Shown one piece after another: positions 1 through 9,000 of a stretch of 64,000 bases of DNA; position 1 is the stretch's first letter, and each line of letters begins with the position of its first letter. Both the position numbers and the translations under genes were made by a program. The stretch is from positions 124,001 through 188,000 of the forward strand of contig JAGBHM010000033.1 of the NCBI GenBank assembly GCA_017935505.1, read 5' to 3'. This DNA is from Bacteroidales bacterium. GTDB lineage: Bacteria > Bacteroidota > Bacteroidia > Bacteroidales > UBA932. The notes beneath the pieces were generated by a model. That model did not search any database, had not been told where the DNA came from, and was given only the letters and a program-made list of their open reading frames with translations.

Positions 1-512
1 TACAATTGATACTTTTCAATTATATCAATAAGCAGCTGTGCATATTTGGGGTTTGTAGCATATCCGGCAGCTTTCAGGCCGTGTGCCCATGACTTGTAAT
101 CATCTCTTTTCAGATCAAAAAGCGACTGATACCTCTTCCCGTTGCGCAAGAACTCAGAATGGTCTTTGAAGGAGTCTTCCGGCGAATTGTATTTACGGAA
201 ACACTCTCCGGCCTTGTCATCGTTATGATATATCCTTTTTCCGCTCCAGTTGTTGCATTTTATGCCAAAGTGGTTGTTGGCCTTTACTGCAAGCCTTGAA
301 TTTCCGTTTCCCGATTCCAGACATGCCTGGGCCAGAATTATGCTTGCCGGAATTCCATACTGTTCCATCTGCCGGATTGCCAGATCCTTATACTTTTCTA
401 CATACTCCTTACGTGAATTATTCTGGGCAAAAAGAGAGTTCCACATACAAACATTCATTACAAGAATAATGTTTATAAGCAGGGTTGACAGGCTTTTATA
501 GGAAAAAATCAT
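1..512 (-). CDS. Glucosaminidase-domain peptidoglycan hydrolase (partial, C-terminus off window)
   Basis: The minus-strand frame opens at ATG 512 and runs off the left edge (170 codons visible). The N-terminus is a signal-peptide-like hydrophobic stretch ending in LFAQ. The body matches the FlgJ/GH73 glucosaminidase fold, with AQACLESGNGNSRLA carrying the expected catalytic Glu, then NNHFGIKCNNW, and a YNSPEDSFKDHSEFL segment followed by KRYQSLF. The family cleaves the GlcNAc-MurNAc bond of peptidoglycan in the periplasm. An earlier ATG is blocked by an in-frame TGA, which fixes the start. A C-terminal LysM or other cell-wall-binding domain may follow outside the window but cannot be seen. 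Confidence 0.85.
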   Translation of the reverse strand, partial: MIFSYKSLSTLLINIILVMNVCMWNSLFAQNNSRKEYVEKYKDLAIRQMEQYGIPASIILAQACLESGNGNSRLAVKANNHFGIKCNNWSGKRIYHNDDKAGECFRKYNSPEDSFKDHSEFLRNGKRYQSLFDLKRDDYKSWAHGLKAAGYATNPKYAQLLIDIIEKYQL

Positions 513-584
513 CTCATATAAAAATTTGCTGGACAAAAATAGTTAAATTTGCTTTCAAATAAAACAGAACAGGAGGGTGCTTTT

Positions 585-1061
585 ATGGAAAAAAAATATA
601 TTCAGATCAGCTATACAGAGTATGCTTCACCGGCAGAGTTGGAGAGGGAAGACAGGGAGTTGCTGGAGAGGGCTATAGAGGCGACAGAGGGTTCATATGC
701 GCCCTACTCTTCATTTAATGTGGGGGCAGCAGTGAGGCTTTCCAATGGCGAAATTGTCTCTGCTGCAAACCAGGAGAATGCAGCCTATCCTTCTGGTTTG
801 TGCGCCGAACGCACAGCACTCTTCTATGCTCACGCAAAATACCCTTCAGAAAATGTAGTGGCTTTGGCAGTTGTTGCAAAATCCGGGGGAGAGCTTACTC
901 CAGGTCTTACATACCCTTGCGGAGCATGCCGTCAGGTTCTTCAGGAGTCGCAGACAAGGGCAGGGGCCGATGTCAGAATCATTGTGGGAAGTGCAACAAA
1001 AGTGCTTGTGCTTGATTCTGTTGATGCACTGCTCCCGTTTGCTTTTGATAATCTGAATTAA
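585..1061 (+). CDS. cdd: Cytidine deaminase
   Basis: A 158-residue homotetrameric-type cytidine deaminase, which converts cytidine and deoxycytidine to uridine forms in pyrimidine salvage. The zinc site is visible as CAERTA (a Cys with the catalytic Glu) and the PCGACRQVLQE block with two more Cys. The substrate-side motif YAPYSSFNVGAA is near the N-terminus. The start at 585 is chosen because AGGAGG lies 8-13 bases upstream; a frame reaching back to 549 lacks family similarity. The stop codon overlaps the stop of the convergent mnmA within the palindrome TTAA at 1058-1061. Confidence 0.95.
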   Translation: MEKKYIQISYTEYASPAELEREDRELLERAIEATEGSYAPYSSFNVGAAVRLSNGEIVSAANQENAAYPSGLCAERTALFYAHAKYPSENVVALAVVAKSGGELTPGLTYPCGACRQVLQESQTRAGADVRIIVGSATKVLVLDSVDALLPFAFDNLN

Positions 1062-2383
1062 ATTACACCGCTGCCGATCATCTCCTCATCCTGGTGTGTA
1101 TACCATGCGGCAAACTGGCCTGGAGATATTCCTCTTTGCGGCTTGTCAAAAATAATATAGAGACCGTCGGGTTGCTGATAAAGAGTAGCTTCCTGGAGTG
1201 GTTGCCTATAGCGTATGCGCACGAGGTATCTGCGCGATTCACCCACTTGCATCTTGAGATCTTCCCTGATCCAGTGTACTTCGCTGTTATCTATTTTCAG
1301 ACCTTTGCGATAGAGACCGGGGTGTGAATGTCCTTCTCCTACATATATTGTATTGTGCTCAATATCAATTGAAATGATAAATATGCTCTCCTTGTGGCCT
1401 CCAATGTTGAGCCCCTTTCTCTGGCCTATTGTGTAGAATTGGGCGCCTATATGCTTGCCTATAACCTTGCCGTCGGATGGTTTGTATTTATGTGGCTGCG
1501 ACAACTTTTCTAACTCTTCGGTGCTTAATGCCGGGATTGTGGCTGCTGCTCCAGATACATTGCACTCCGGAGATTCTGCTGCAGCTACTGTACCCTTTTC
1601 TGCAATTGTATCTGCAACTGTCTCTCCTGCTTTCAGGGCAGCCTGAGTATATGGTTCACGCTCCTGCTCGGTTGCAAAAATCTCTACTACTTTTCCCTCC
1701 TTAGGCTTAAGTTTCTGCTGCAGAAATACCGGCAGGTCAACTTTGCCCACAAAGCAGATACCTTGGGAATCCTTTTTCTCTGCGCTTGGCAGACCGGCCT
1801 CCTTTGCAAGGCGCCTCACTTCCGGTTTGTCGATATCTCCAATCGGAAAGAGTGCCCTTGAGAGCTGCTCCTGAGATAGCTGGCAGAGAAAATAGCTCTG
1901 GTCTTTGTTCTTGTCGTCGCCAGCAAGAATGCGGTAAATAGTCTCCCCCTTTTCATTTACAAACTCATCCTTTTTGCAGTAGTGGCCTGTAGCAACATAA
2001 TCAACTCCAAGTTCCAATGCGCACTGCATGAAGGCATCAAACTTTATCTCCCTGTTACACAATACATCCGGATTTGGGGTGCGACCCTTCTCATATTCAC
2101 TGAACATGTAATCTACAACCCTTTTTCTGTAGGTAGCACTCAAATCCACAAAATGGAACGGAATACCTATCTTCTTTGCAACCATTTCGGCAACCACTTT
2201 GTCCTCTTCCCATTCACAATCACCATGCAGTGTGCCGGTGGTATCATGCCAGTTCTGCATGAAGAGGGCAATAACATTGTGTCCTGCCTGTTTCAGAAGC
2301 AATGCAGCAACACTGGAGTCAACACCTCCAGAGAGGCCTACAGCAATATTTAACGGCTTGAATGGTTGTGGAGTATCTGGCAT
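1058..2383 (-). CDS. mnmA: tRNA-specific 2-thiouridylase MnmA, with long internal insertion
   Basis: Installs the 2-thio group on U34 of Lys, Glu and Gln tRNAs, using ATP and persulfide sulfur. The P-loop SGGVDSS is at residues 18-24, the catalytic nucleophile in PDVLCN is Cys109 and the persulfide Cys in DSQGIC is Cys210. The central-domain signature YTIGQRKGLNIGG follows. The protein is 441 residues, against roughly 360 for most bacterial MnmA. The excess is a low-complexity, Ala/Glu-rich stretch at about residues 236-306, between KVVEI and GKVIGKH. Bacteroidetes MnmA proteins often carry some insertion here, but this one is long. All catalytic motifs are intact. Confidence 0.95.
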   Translation of the reverse strand: MPDTPQPFKPLNIAVGLSGGVDSSVAALLLKQAGHNVIALFMQNWHDTTGTLHGDCEWEEDKVVAEMVAKKIGIPFHFVDLSATYRKRVVDYMFSEYEKGRTPNPDVLCNREIKFDAFMQCALELGVDYVATGHYCKKDEFVNEKGETIYRILAGDDKNKDQSYFLCQLSQEQLSRALFPIGDIDKPEVRRLAKEAGLPSAEKKDSQGICFVGKVDLPVFLQQKLKPKEGKVVEIFATEQEREPYTQAALKAGETVADTIAEKGTVAAAESPECNVSGAAATIPALSTEELEKLSQPHKYKPSDGKVIGKHIGAQFYTIGQRKGLNIGGHKESIFIISIDIEHNTIYVGEGHSHPGLYRKGLKIDNSEVHWIREDLKMQVGESRRYLVRIRYRQPLQEATLYQQPDGLYIIFDKPQRGISPGQFAAWYTHQDEEMIGSGVI

Positions 2384-2454
2384 ATTGGATTTGTTTGCGT
2401 ATAATCAATTATAGGTTATAATCCTACAAAAATACAAAAATAAACAATCCCTTC

Positions 2455-2485
2455 TTGTTTTTTACCCAAAAATAGTTACCTTTGC
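2455..2485 (+). promoter_or_regulatory. Promoter of the SRP RNA gene
   Basis: TTG at 2455-2457 and TACCTTTGC at 2477-2485, separated by 19 bases, fit the Bacteroidetes housekeeping promoter (TTTG, 19-21 bases, TAnnTTTG). The -7 box ends five bases before the first base of the predicted SRP RNA at 2490, which is the expected distance to a start site. Confidence 0.75.
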
Positions 2486-2489
2486 ATTC

Positions 2490-2586
2490 GGGTAAGTCAT
2501 ATACGACCAGCTCCTGCAGAACTCCCCCAGGGCCGGAAGGCAGCAAGGGTATGTGGTTGTAGCGGTGCGATATATTCAGCTTACCC
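2490..2586 (+). ncRNA. ffs: Signal recognition particle RNA, small bacterial type (4.5S)
   Basis: A ~97-base gene carrying the conserved SRP apical domain: GGCCGGAAGGCAGCAAGGGTA at 2531-2551 contains the GGAA tetraloop and the symmetric and asymmetric loops that bind the Ffh M domain. The ends pair: GGGTAAG at 2490-2496 with CTTACCC at 2580-2586. A T-run follows immediately (2585-2592), so the closing helix may also act as terminator. No reading frame overlaps it. Its protein partner Ffh is encoded at 61093-62427. Confidence 0.95.
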
Positions 2587-2610
2587 TTTTTTTGTGCCCT
2601 TATCTGAGGG

Positions 2611-3498
2611 TCAGAACCTCACCTTCAAACCGTCGTATGCGGCAAATATCTCTTGTCTGCTGTTTTCTGGTTGTGATTTCGAAAATTTTTCCAGAATCTC
2701 TGTGAGTTGGGCATGTGAGCCTATCTGGTGGGAGAGATGTGTAAGATAGTTCTGTGGAGCACCAACTCGTCTGATTATCTCAAGAGCCTCAGGAAGCGAA
2801 AAGTGTGAAATATGTTTTTCATGACGTACAGTGTTGATTATCAATACTTCAAGGTCTTTCAGCTTCTCAAATTCCTCTTCAGGTATTGAACTTCCATCTG
2901 TAATGTATGCCAAATTGCCTATTCTGAATCCGAGAATGGGAAGTCTGTAGTGCATGACCCTTATCGGTGTAACCTCCAACTTCTGTATCTTCTCTTCACT
3001 CCGGCTGATTCCATTGGCAGAACCAACTGCTTTCCTGATTATCTCAAATGGTTTTTCGTCGATTGTAATTAGTTTATAATCAGGCACTCCAGGGTATTTG
3101 AGCTCTTCAAATGCATAGTAAAACTCCTTTTTCAGTCCCTCCTGTACTCTGGTTTCTGCATAAATTGGAAATGCAACCTCTTCAACTCTTTTTTGTCTGA
3201 AATAGTTGAAAGCCCTGATATCATCGAGGCCTCCGGTATGGTCCTTGTGCTGGTGGGTGAGGAGTATTGCATCGAGTTCTGTAATCTTCTCACGCAGCAT
3301 CTGTTGCCTGAAATCGGGGCCGCAATCTATAAGAATCCTGAATCCATCATACTCAATGAGGGCAGAGGTGCGCAATCTGTTATCTTTAGGATCTGCTGAT
3401 TGACAAACATGGCAATTGCATCCAATCATCGGAATCCCTTGTGATGTTCCTGTGCCCAAAAATGTAATTTGACCGGTTTTATTCTCCATATTTTTCAT
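2611..3498 (-). CDS. MBL-fold metallo-hydrolase (PhnP-like)
   Basis: A metallo-beta-lactamase-fold hydrolase of about 295 residues. The metal-binding motif THQHKDH (HxHxDH) lies near residue 80, preceded by DCGPDF, with further metal ligands expected in the later YITDGSS and THLSHQ segments. The N-terminal GTGTSQGIPMIGC followed by CHVC is typical of the PhnP/LipB-associated branch, which acts on cyclic phosphodiesters; the true substrate here is unknown. Several starts are possible: ATG 3498 is used, ATG 3489 gives MENKTGQ and is equally plausible, and the frame's first codon (TTG at 3543) lies inside a promoter-like TAAATTTG. The gene ends just after the SRP RNA gene. Confidence 0.85.
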   Translation of the reverse strand: MKNMENKTGQITFLGTGTSQGIPMIGCNCHVCQSADPKDNRLRTSALIEYDGFRILIDCGPDFRQQMLREKITELDAILLTHQHKDHTGGLDDIRAFNYFRQKRVEEVAFPIYAETRVQEGLKKEFYYAFEELKYPGVPDYKLITIDEKPFEIIRKAVGSANGISRSEEKIQKLEVTPIRVMHYRLPILGFRIGNLAYITDGSSIPEEEFEKLKDLEVLIINTVRHEKHISHFSLPEALEIIRRVGAPQNYLTHLSHQIGSHAQLTEILEKFSKSQPENSRQEIFAAYDGLKVRF

Positions 3499-3619
3499 CA
3501 TATAAAAGATTGCATAGGCCCGCATTGAGAAGAAGGCCCGCAAATTTACATAAAATCCCAGATTTTGTCTAAATTTGTACCCCTATATTATTTAACAAAA
3601 TTACTACACGGTTGTTCCG

Positions 3620-4324
3620 ATGAGCGGTATACTTTATCTTATTCCTTCGCCACTTGGTGAAAATGATCCTAAAGAGGTGATTCCTGCAGGAGTGCTGGAG
3701 CTGTTGCCTGGTCTGCAATATTTTGTTGTGGAGGAGCTCCGTACTGTGAGAAGATATCTGTCGAAGGCAGGTCTAAAGGGAAAAATAGGTGATTTACAGC
3801 TTTTTGAGCTAAATGAGCATACTCCGCCACATCAGATTGAAGGGTATGTGCAGTTGTTGAAGGATGGCAATGATGTAGGACTTGTCTCGGAGGCAGGCCT
3901 GCCTGCAGTTGCAGATCCAGGAGCCTATCTTGTGGAGCTGGCGCATAAAAATGGAATAGAGGTGCGCCCTATGGTAGGCCCTTCATCTCTTATGCTGGCA
4001 CTTATGGCAAGCGGCCTCAATGGCCAGTGCTTTGCTTTCACCGGTTATCTGCCTGTAAAGCCTGAGGAGAGGAAGAGCAAGATAAGGACAATTGAGAAGG
4101 TGTCGGCCCAACTGAAACAGAGCCAGATAATAATTGAGACACCTTACCGCAATGACCAACTTTTTTCAGATATGCTGGCGGTGTGTTCGCCAAACAGCAG
4201 GATCTGTATAGCGGCAGACATCACTCTTCCAACACAATTTATCAGGACAAAAAGTGTTGCACAGTGGAAAAAGGAGAAGCCTGAAATTGGAAAAAGGCCG
4301 TGTGTGTTTGTATTATTGGCATAA
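3620..4324 (+). CDS. SAM-dependent methyltransferase, tetrapyrrole methylase family (RsmI-like)
   Basis: A 234-residue protein with the fold of RsmI, which 2'-O-methylates C1402 of 16S rRNA. The N-terminal YLIPSPLGE replaces the RsmI consensus (VxTPIGN). It is followed by VVEELRT and then VSEAGLPAVADPG, the strongest family signature, and by GPSSLMLALMASGLN. It is shorter than classical RsmI (about 280 residues) and lacks the C-terminal helical extension. This short variant is common in Bacteroidetes, often beside a full RsmI elsewhere, so an rRNA target is likely but not proven. A TAAATTTG box at 3570-3577 could be its promoter. Confidence 0.8.
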   Translation: MSGILYLIPSPLGENDPKEVIPAGVLELLPGLQYFVVEELRTVRRYLSKAGLKGKIGDLQLFELNEHTPPHQIEGYVQLLKDGNDVGLVSEAGLPAVADPGAYLVELAHKNGIEVRPMVGPSSLMLALMASGLNGQCFAFTGYLPVKPEERKSKIRTIEKVSAQLKQSQIIIETPYRNDQLFSDMLAVCSPNSRICIAADITLPTQFIRTKSVAQWKKEKPEIGKRPCVFVLLA

Positions 4325-4377
4325 TTTAAGATGCCGACAGTTTTTGATAATAGTAAATGATCTCTAAAATTAGCGGA

Positions 4378-4728
4378 ATGAGCAGAGTTGAACTGGTTGA
4401 TATGGAGTTTTTTGCCCATCATGGTTGTTTTGAAGAGGAGCGTGTGATAGGCAATAAATTCATTGTAAATATTTGGGTTGAGTGTGATTGTACCAAGCCG
4501 TCGGAGTCGGATGATATAAATGATGCGCTCAACTATCAGACTCTTTATGATATTGTAAAGAGGGAGATGGCAATTCCATCACATTTGCTGGAGCATGTTG
4601 CAGGACGTATATTGGCTGCAGTAAAAGAGAGTTTCCCCTATATTTCAGCAGCTCAGGTCAAAATTGATAAACTTAATCCTCCGCTAGGAGGCAAGGTGGG
4701 CGCTTCGCGTGTAACCATGTGGCTATAG
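4378..4728 (+). CDS. folB: Dihydroneopterin aldolase
   Basis: Catalyses the aldol cleavage of 7,8-dihydroneopterin to 6-hydroxymethyl-dihydropterin in folate synthesis. The family pattern is clear: VELVDMEFFAHHGCFEEER, then NYQTLYDIVKREM with the substrate-anchoring Glu region, LLEHVAGRI, and the C-terminal VKIDKLNPPLGG with the catalytic Lys. The start at 4378 gives 116 residues and places the AHHG motif at the same distance from Met as in Escherichia coli FolB; an upstream ATG at 4357 in the same frame would add seven residues. A second folate gene, folD, lies near the end of the window. Confidence 0.93.
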   Translation: MSRVELVDMEFFAHHGCFEEERVIGNKFIVNIWVECDCTKPSESDDINDALNYQTLYDIVKREMAIPSHLLEHVAGRILAAVKESFPYISAAQVKIDKLNPPLGGKVGASRVTMWL

Positions 4729-4750
4729 ATCAATAATACACATTACCAAT

Positions 4751-6010
4751 ATGCAGAAAAGGACGGTAGCTTTTGTAACACTTGGCTGTAAACTTAATTT
4801 CTCTGAGACTTCAACAATTGCCCAGCAGTTTATTGAAGCCGGGTATGAGCGTGTTGCGCAGAACAAACCTGCAGATATATATGTAATCAATACCTGTTCT
4901 GTTACGGAGCATGCCGACAAAAAATGCAGGAATTTTATCCGTAAGCTCCACAAACAGAATCCATTGGCACTCATAGCTGTAACAGGATGCTATGCCCAGC
5001 TCAAACCGCAGGAGATAATGCAGATTGAGGGGGTTGATATAGTGGTTGGTGCAGATCGCAAGGGAGACCTGTTCCAGCTGGTGAATGAATCTCCTTTGAA
5101 AAGGGGAGAGGCACTCTCTTATTCATGTGCAATTGAGGAGGTTAAAAGTATCTTTCCTGCCTTTTCTCAGGGAGAGCGCACAAGGTCATTCCTGAAGGTG
5201 CAGGATGGTTGTGATTACTATTGCTCATACTGTACAATTCCTCTGGCAAGGGGAAAAAGCCGCAATTTGAGTATTGCCACATTAGTTGAAGAGGCCAAAA
5301 AGATATCCTCCAAAGGAATCGTTGAAGTTGTACTTACAGGCGTGAATACCGGAGATTTCGGACGTACTACCGGTGAAAAATTCATAGATCTGCTCAAGGC
5401 TCTCAATGATGTGGACGGCATTGAGCGTTACAGAATCTCATCAATTGAGCCTAATCTGCTGAATGAGGAGACAATAAAGTGGATAGCTTCAGGCACAAAA
5501 TTCCAGCCTCATTTTCATATTCCACTGCAGAGTGGTTGCGACAGAGTATTGGCAAAGATGCGTCGCAGATACAATACAACAATGTTCTATGACAAAATCT
5601 CCATGATAAGAGAGATAATGGGCGATGTCTTCTTTGGTATAGATGTAATTGTAGGTTTTCCAGGTGAAACTGATGAGGATTTTGCAGCAACATATAAATT
5701 TTTGAAAGAGAAGGTCAAACCTGCTTTCATACATGTTTTTCCATATTCACGCCGCAGTAATACAGATGCTGCAGTGATGCCTGACCAGGTTCAGGAGATT
5801 GTAAAGACAAATAGGGTGGAGGAGTTGACAAAATTGAGTGAACAGCTTCACGCCGACTATTGCAACCGATACAAAGGCACTACCCAGCAGGTGTTGTTTG
5901 AATCTACCCAAAAAGGGGGAATGATGTATGGTTATACCGGCAATTATATAAAGGTGGAGAGACCGTACAACAAGGAGTCTATCGGAAAAATTACTGAAGT
6001 GGTTCTTTAA
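4751..6010 (+). CDS. mtaB: tRNA t6A37 methylthiotransferase MtaB
   Basis: A radical-SAM methylthiotransferase that converts N6-threonylcarbamoyladenosine (t6A37) to the 2-methylthio form. The N-terminal UPF0004 domain has the three cluster-binding Cys (TLGCKLN, NTCSVTEHA, VTGCYAQ). The radical-SAM cluster motif is GCDYYCSYC, in CxxxCxxC spacing. A TRAM-like C-terminus (residues ~365-419) follows. The TLGCKLN start and HADKKCRN spacing separate it from MiaB and RimO. Length 419 residues is normal for the family. Its 3' end overlaps the convergent tamB by 20 bases. Its substrate is made by the TsaD complex encoded at 10655. Confidence 0.93.
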   Translation: MQKRTVAFVTLGCKLNFSETSTIAQQFIEAGYERVAQNKPADIYVINTCSVTEHADKKCRNFIRKLHKQNPLALIAVTGCYAQLKPQEIMQIEGVDIVVGADRKGDLFQLVNESPLKRGEALSYSCAIEEVKSIFPAFSQGERTRSFLKVQDGCDYYCSYCTIPLARGKSRNLSIATLVEEAKKISSKGIVEVVLTGVNTGDFGRTTGEKFIDLLKALNDVDGIERYRISSIEPNLLNEETIKWIASGTKFQPHFHIPLQSGCDRVLAKMRRRYNTTMFYDKISMIREIMGDVFFGIDVIVGFPGETDEDFAATYKFLKEKVKPAFIHVFPYSRRSNTDAAVMPDQVQEIVKTNRVEELTKLSEQLHADYCNRYKGTTQQVLFESTQKGGMMYGYTGNYIKVERPYNKESIGKITEVVL

Positions 6011-9000
6011 CACCGGCTCTGCGCTCTGCAGCAGCCCTTTTGCGCTCCTCTCTCTTCAGAGCCTTCTGCCTCTTTTCATACTCTTTCTGCTCCTTGCTCT
6101 TTTTGCGGAATATATCTTTTATGCGGTTGAACTCCTGTTGGTAGCTTATACCTATACCACTTCTCTGACTGTCATCAAGATAGTTTGAATATTGGTCGGC
6201 AGCATGGGAGAATGCTGCAATTCGGAGTTTGCCGCTCTTGTCGAGTTTATACTCCACATCAACATTTCCTATCACACCCCTGTCGTTTGTACTGCTTGCG
6301 TACGGGTCGTTGCCTATATTTCCATTTATGAGCAGCCTGTTGTTGAACAGCTGGGTAGATACCGCCACATCAAATATATCTGTATTGCCCTTTTCACCCG
6401 GCTGGTAATTGAGTCCCAGGTCAAGAGGAATTCCCAGCTGCTGGAAAATATTGTTGATCTGGTTGCTCAGCATCTCAGAAACATTTGAATAGAGTATAGT
6501 TGAGTTATTGGTAATGCCCGACTGTTCATCCGGCAGGAATCCTCCTGAGATGAGCAGTGCAGCAAACTGTTTCTGGATCTTGCCCTCTGTATTCAATGCG
6601 CTCTCCACCCTCACTTTTGTTGTAGGGTCGAGATCCGGAATATCTATATTGAATTTCAATTCGGGGTTCATGAGGCTTCCGCTCATTATAATCTCACAAT
6701 TCACATTTCTTCTGGTACTTACGGAACTTGTATCGGCAATCAATGTGTTTATCGCAGCTTTTGTTCTATAAGTGGCTGTAAGATCAATAGTTGTGTTGTT
6801 GATATCGCCATTGAAATGGATTACACCACCTGGTTGTATTATAAAGTCCTTGGCAGCAAATCCAAATCCGGAGAGCACAAATTTATATTTTCCCTGATTT
6901 ATATTGTAGTCGCCAAATACATCAAATACATCTTTCGACGGATTGATATCCAGATTTATAGGGCCAGTACCATTTGCAGAAATTATATCTCCGAGTGATT
7001 TGTTTATCTCAATTAGCATCTCTGCATTGGTGTTCATGTTTGCCCTTACAAGAACCTGCATCTGGGATGCGGCCTTCTCCTCCTTTACACTTCTCATCAG
7101 GGTATCATAAGGGTCTATCTCCATTTCTCTCTTTGGCTCGACAAATGTGAGCAGATTGGTTTGAGTTGCTGTTGCACTGGAGCTCAGAGGTATGTGCATG
7201 GCGGTATTTTCTGCCGGAGTTACATTGATATTGAGCAATATTTTATTGAAAGGACCCTTTATATCAAGTGAGCCGCTTGCAAAGGCACTACCATAGAATA
7301 TTTCATTGTCCTTCTCGTCGGTATTGAGACACTGCATATTCTGGAACTCTATACGGGTATTCAGATTTGCATTCCTGAAATAGCGGTAGTTCAGACCGCC
7401 CTTCACACGACCGCTGTTCCCGAACCTGTCTTTTATTATAAGGTTCTTGGAGAAGAGTCCGTTTTCATTGAGAGTGACCGGTCCCGACAATGTATATGGC
7501 ACCTGGGTATATTTTACAATAAACTTAAAGTTGTTGAAGTTGCAATTCTCTCCATCGAGTTCCAGTTTGTCAAGAGGTCCCGACAGCTTCAGTTTTCCTG
7601 AGAGTGTGCCGCTGGTCTTGGCAATGATATCGCTCAAAAACGGTTCGAAATAGGCCACGCAGAAATCGTTTAGATCAGCTGTGAGGAGAATATTATTATT
7701 CTGCGGTTTGTAGTAGCCGGTAGCCATGAGATTCGACTTTCCATTGAGTTTTGTGCTCAACAGGATATTGAACCTCTTCTCCGGCTGATACCATTTTCCC
7801 ATCAGTTTAATTACTCCTACTGCATTATTATAGACATATACAGAATCGCCTGTGATGTCGAGATAGATGTTGGAGTTGTTCTTGTTGGCCGACAAATTGG
7901 CTGCTCCTGAAAAATATCCTTCAACCTTAAAAGGACGGTTCAGGAAGAGGTTAAGGATCTTTATGTCGAAATTGTTCAGGGCCACCGCGAGTGAATCCTC
8001 CTTGCTGCGTGAAAGAAGACCGTCGGCAGAGAGGAGCTGGTTGCCGTTGTGTATGTTGAAGCGGTTGATGAAGATGGAGCTGTCGGCAATCATTATGCCT
8101 GCAGGGTCAAAGCTCCATTTGCCACCCTTGAAAGATATTGCAGAGCCCTCCTTTATGCCTATATCGAGAGTATCAGCCTTAAAAGCCAATTCAGTGTCCA
8201 GGAATGCATAGTTGCTCTCTGTGGAGTCGTTCTTGAAGGCGAATGTGGCATTGAGCAGATTGTCTGTTCCATTGACCGAGACAGTTGTGCTGTCCATCTT
8301 TATTCCGGCAATGAGCACATTGTCACTTGTCATCTTCATGTTCAGGAGTGAATCCCTGTTTGTTATATTGAGATTCAGCCCTTTCAGATAATTCTGCTTT
8401 ATTGCGAGCCTTCCGGAGTTGAGCTTGAAATCGAGAATGTCCTCTTTTGATATATGCGCCTCCAGTGCAGTGTTGTCCTGAATATAGAGACCTGGCATCA
8501 GAAGCTCACAGATGGAGCGGGTGTTTGATGTTTCGAGGCTGAAATCATATTCATCATGTCTGGAGAGCAGGCTCTGCATCTTTTCAGGTGCAAAAAATCC
8601 CTCTTTTCTCTCTGCAAAATAGGCTCCTGCATGTTCCGATAGGGTAAGTGAGGCCAGCTTCTTCAGGAATGAACTGATCGGGGCAGTGGCATTGTACTCT
8701 GCATGGATGAACGGTGCATTCAGTACTGCATTGTAGCTGCTGTCAGCCTCCTTGGATGTGAGCTTTATTGTGCCTATATTGAAATCACCTTTGCTGTTTG
8801 CATATGAGGTGTTCAGAATATTTATATTTCCTACAATATTTTTACCGGCATGTGAGGTGAAATCTGCAATCATCCTGCTGCGGAGTATTGAGATACTGTC
8901 GCGTTTGTCTATATTGAGTGCCGAAAGGTTTGCATAGGGTATATCTGCATAATAGTTGTATTTGCTTGTAGCTTTCGGATCAAATGAGAAGAGCCCCTGG

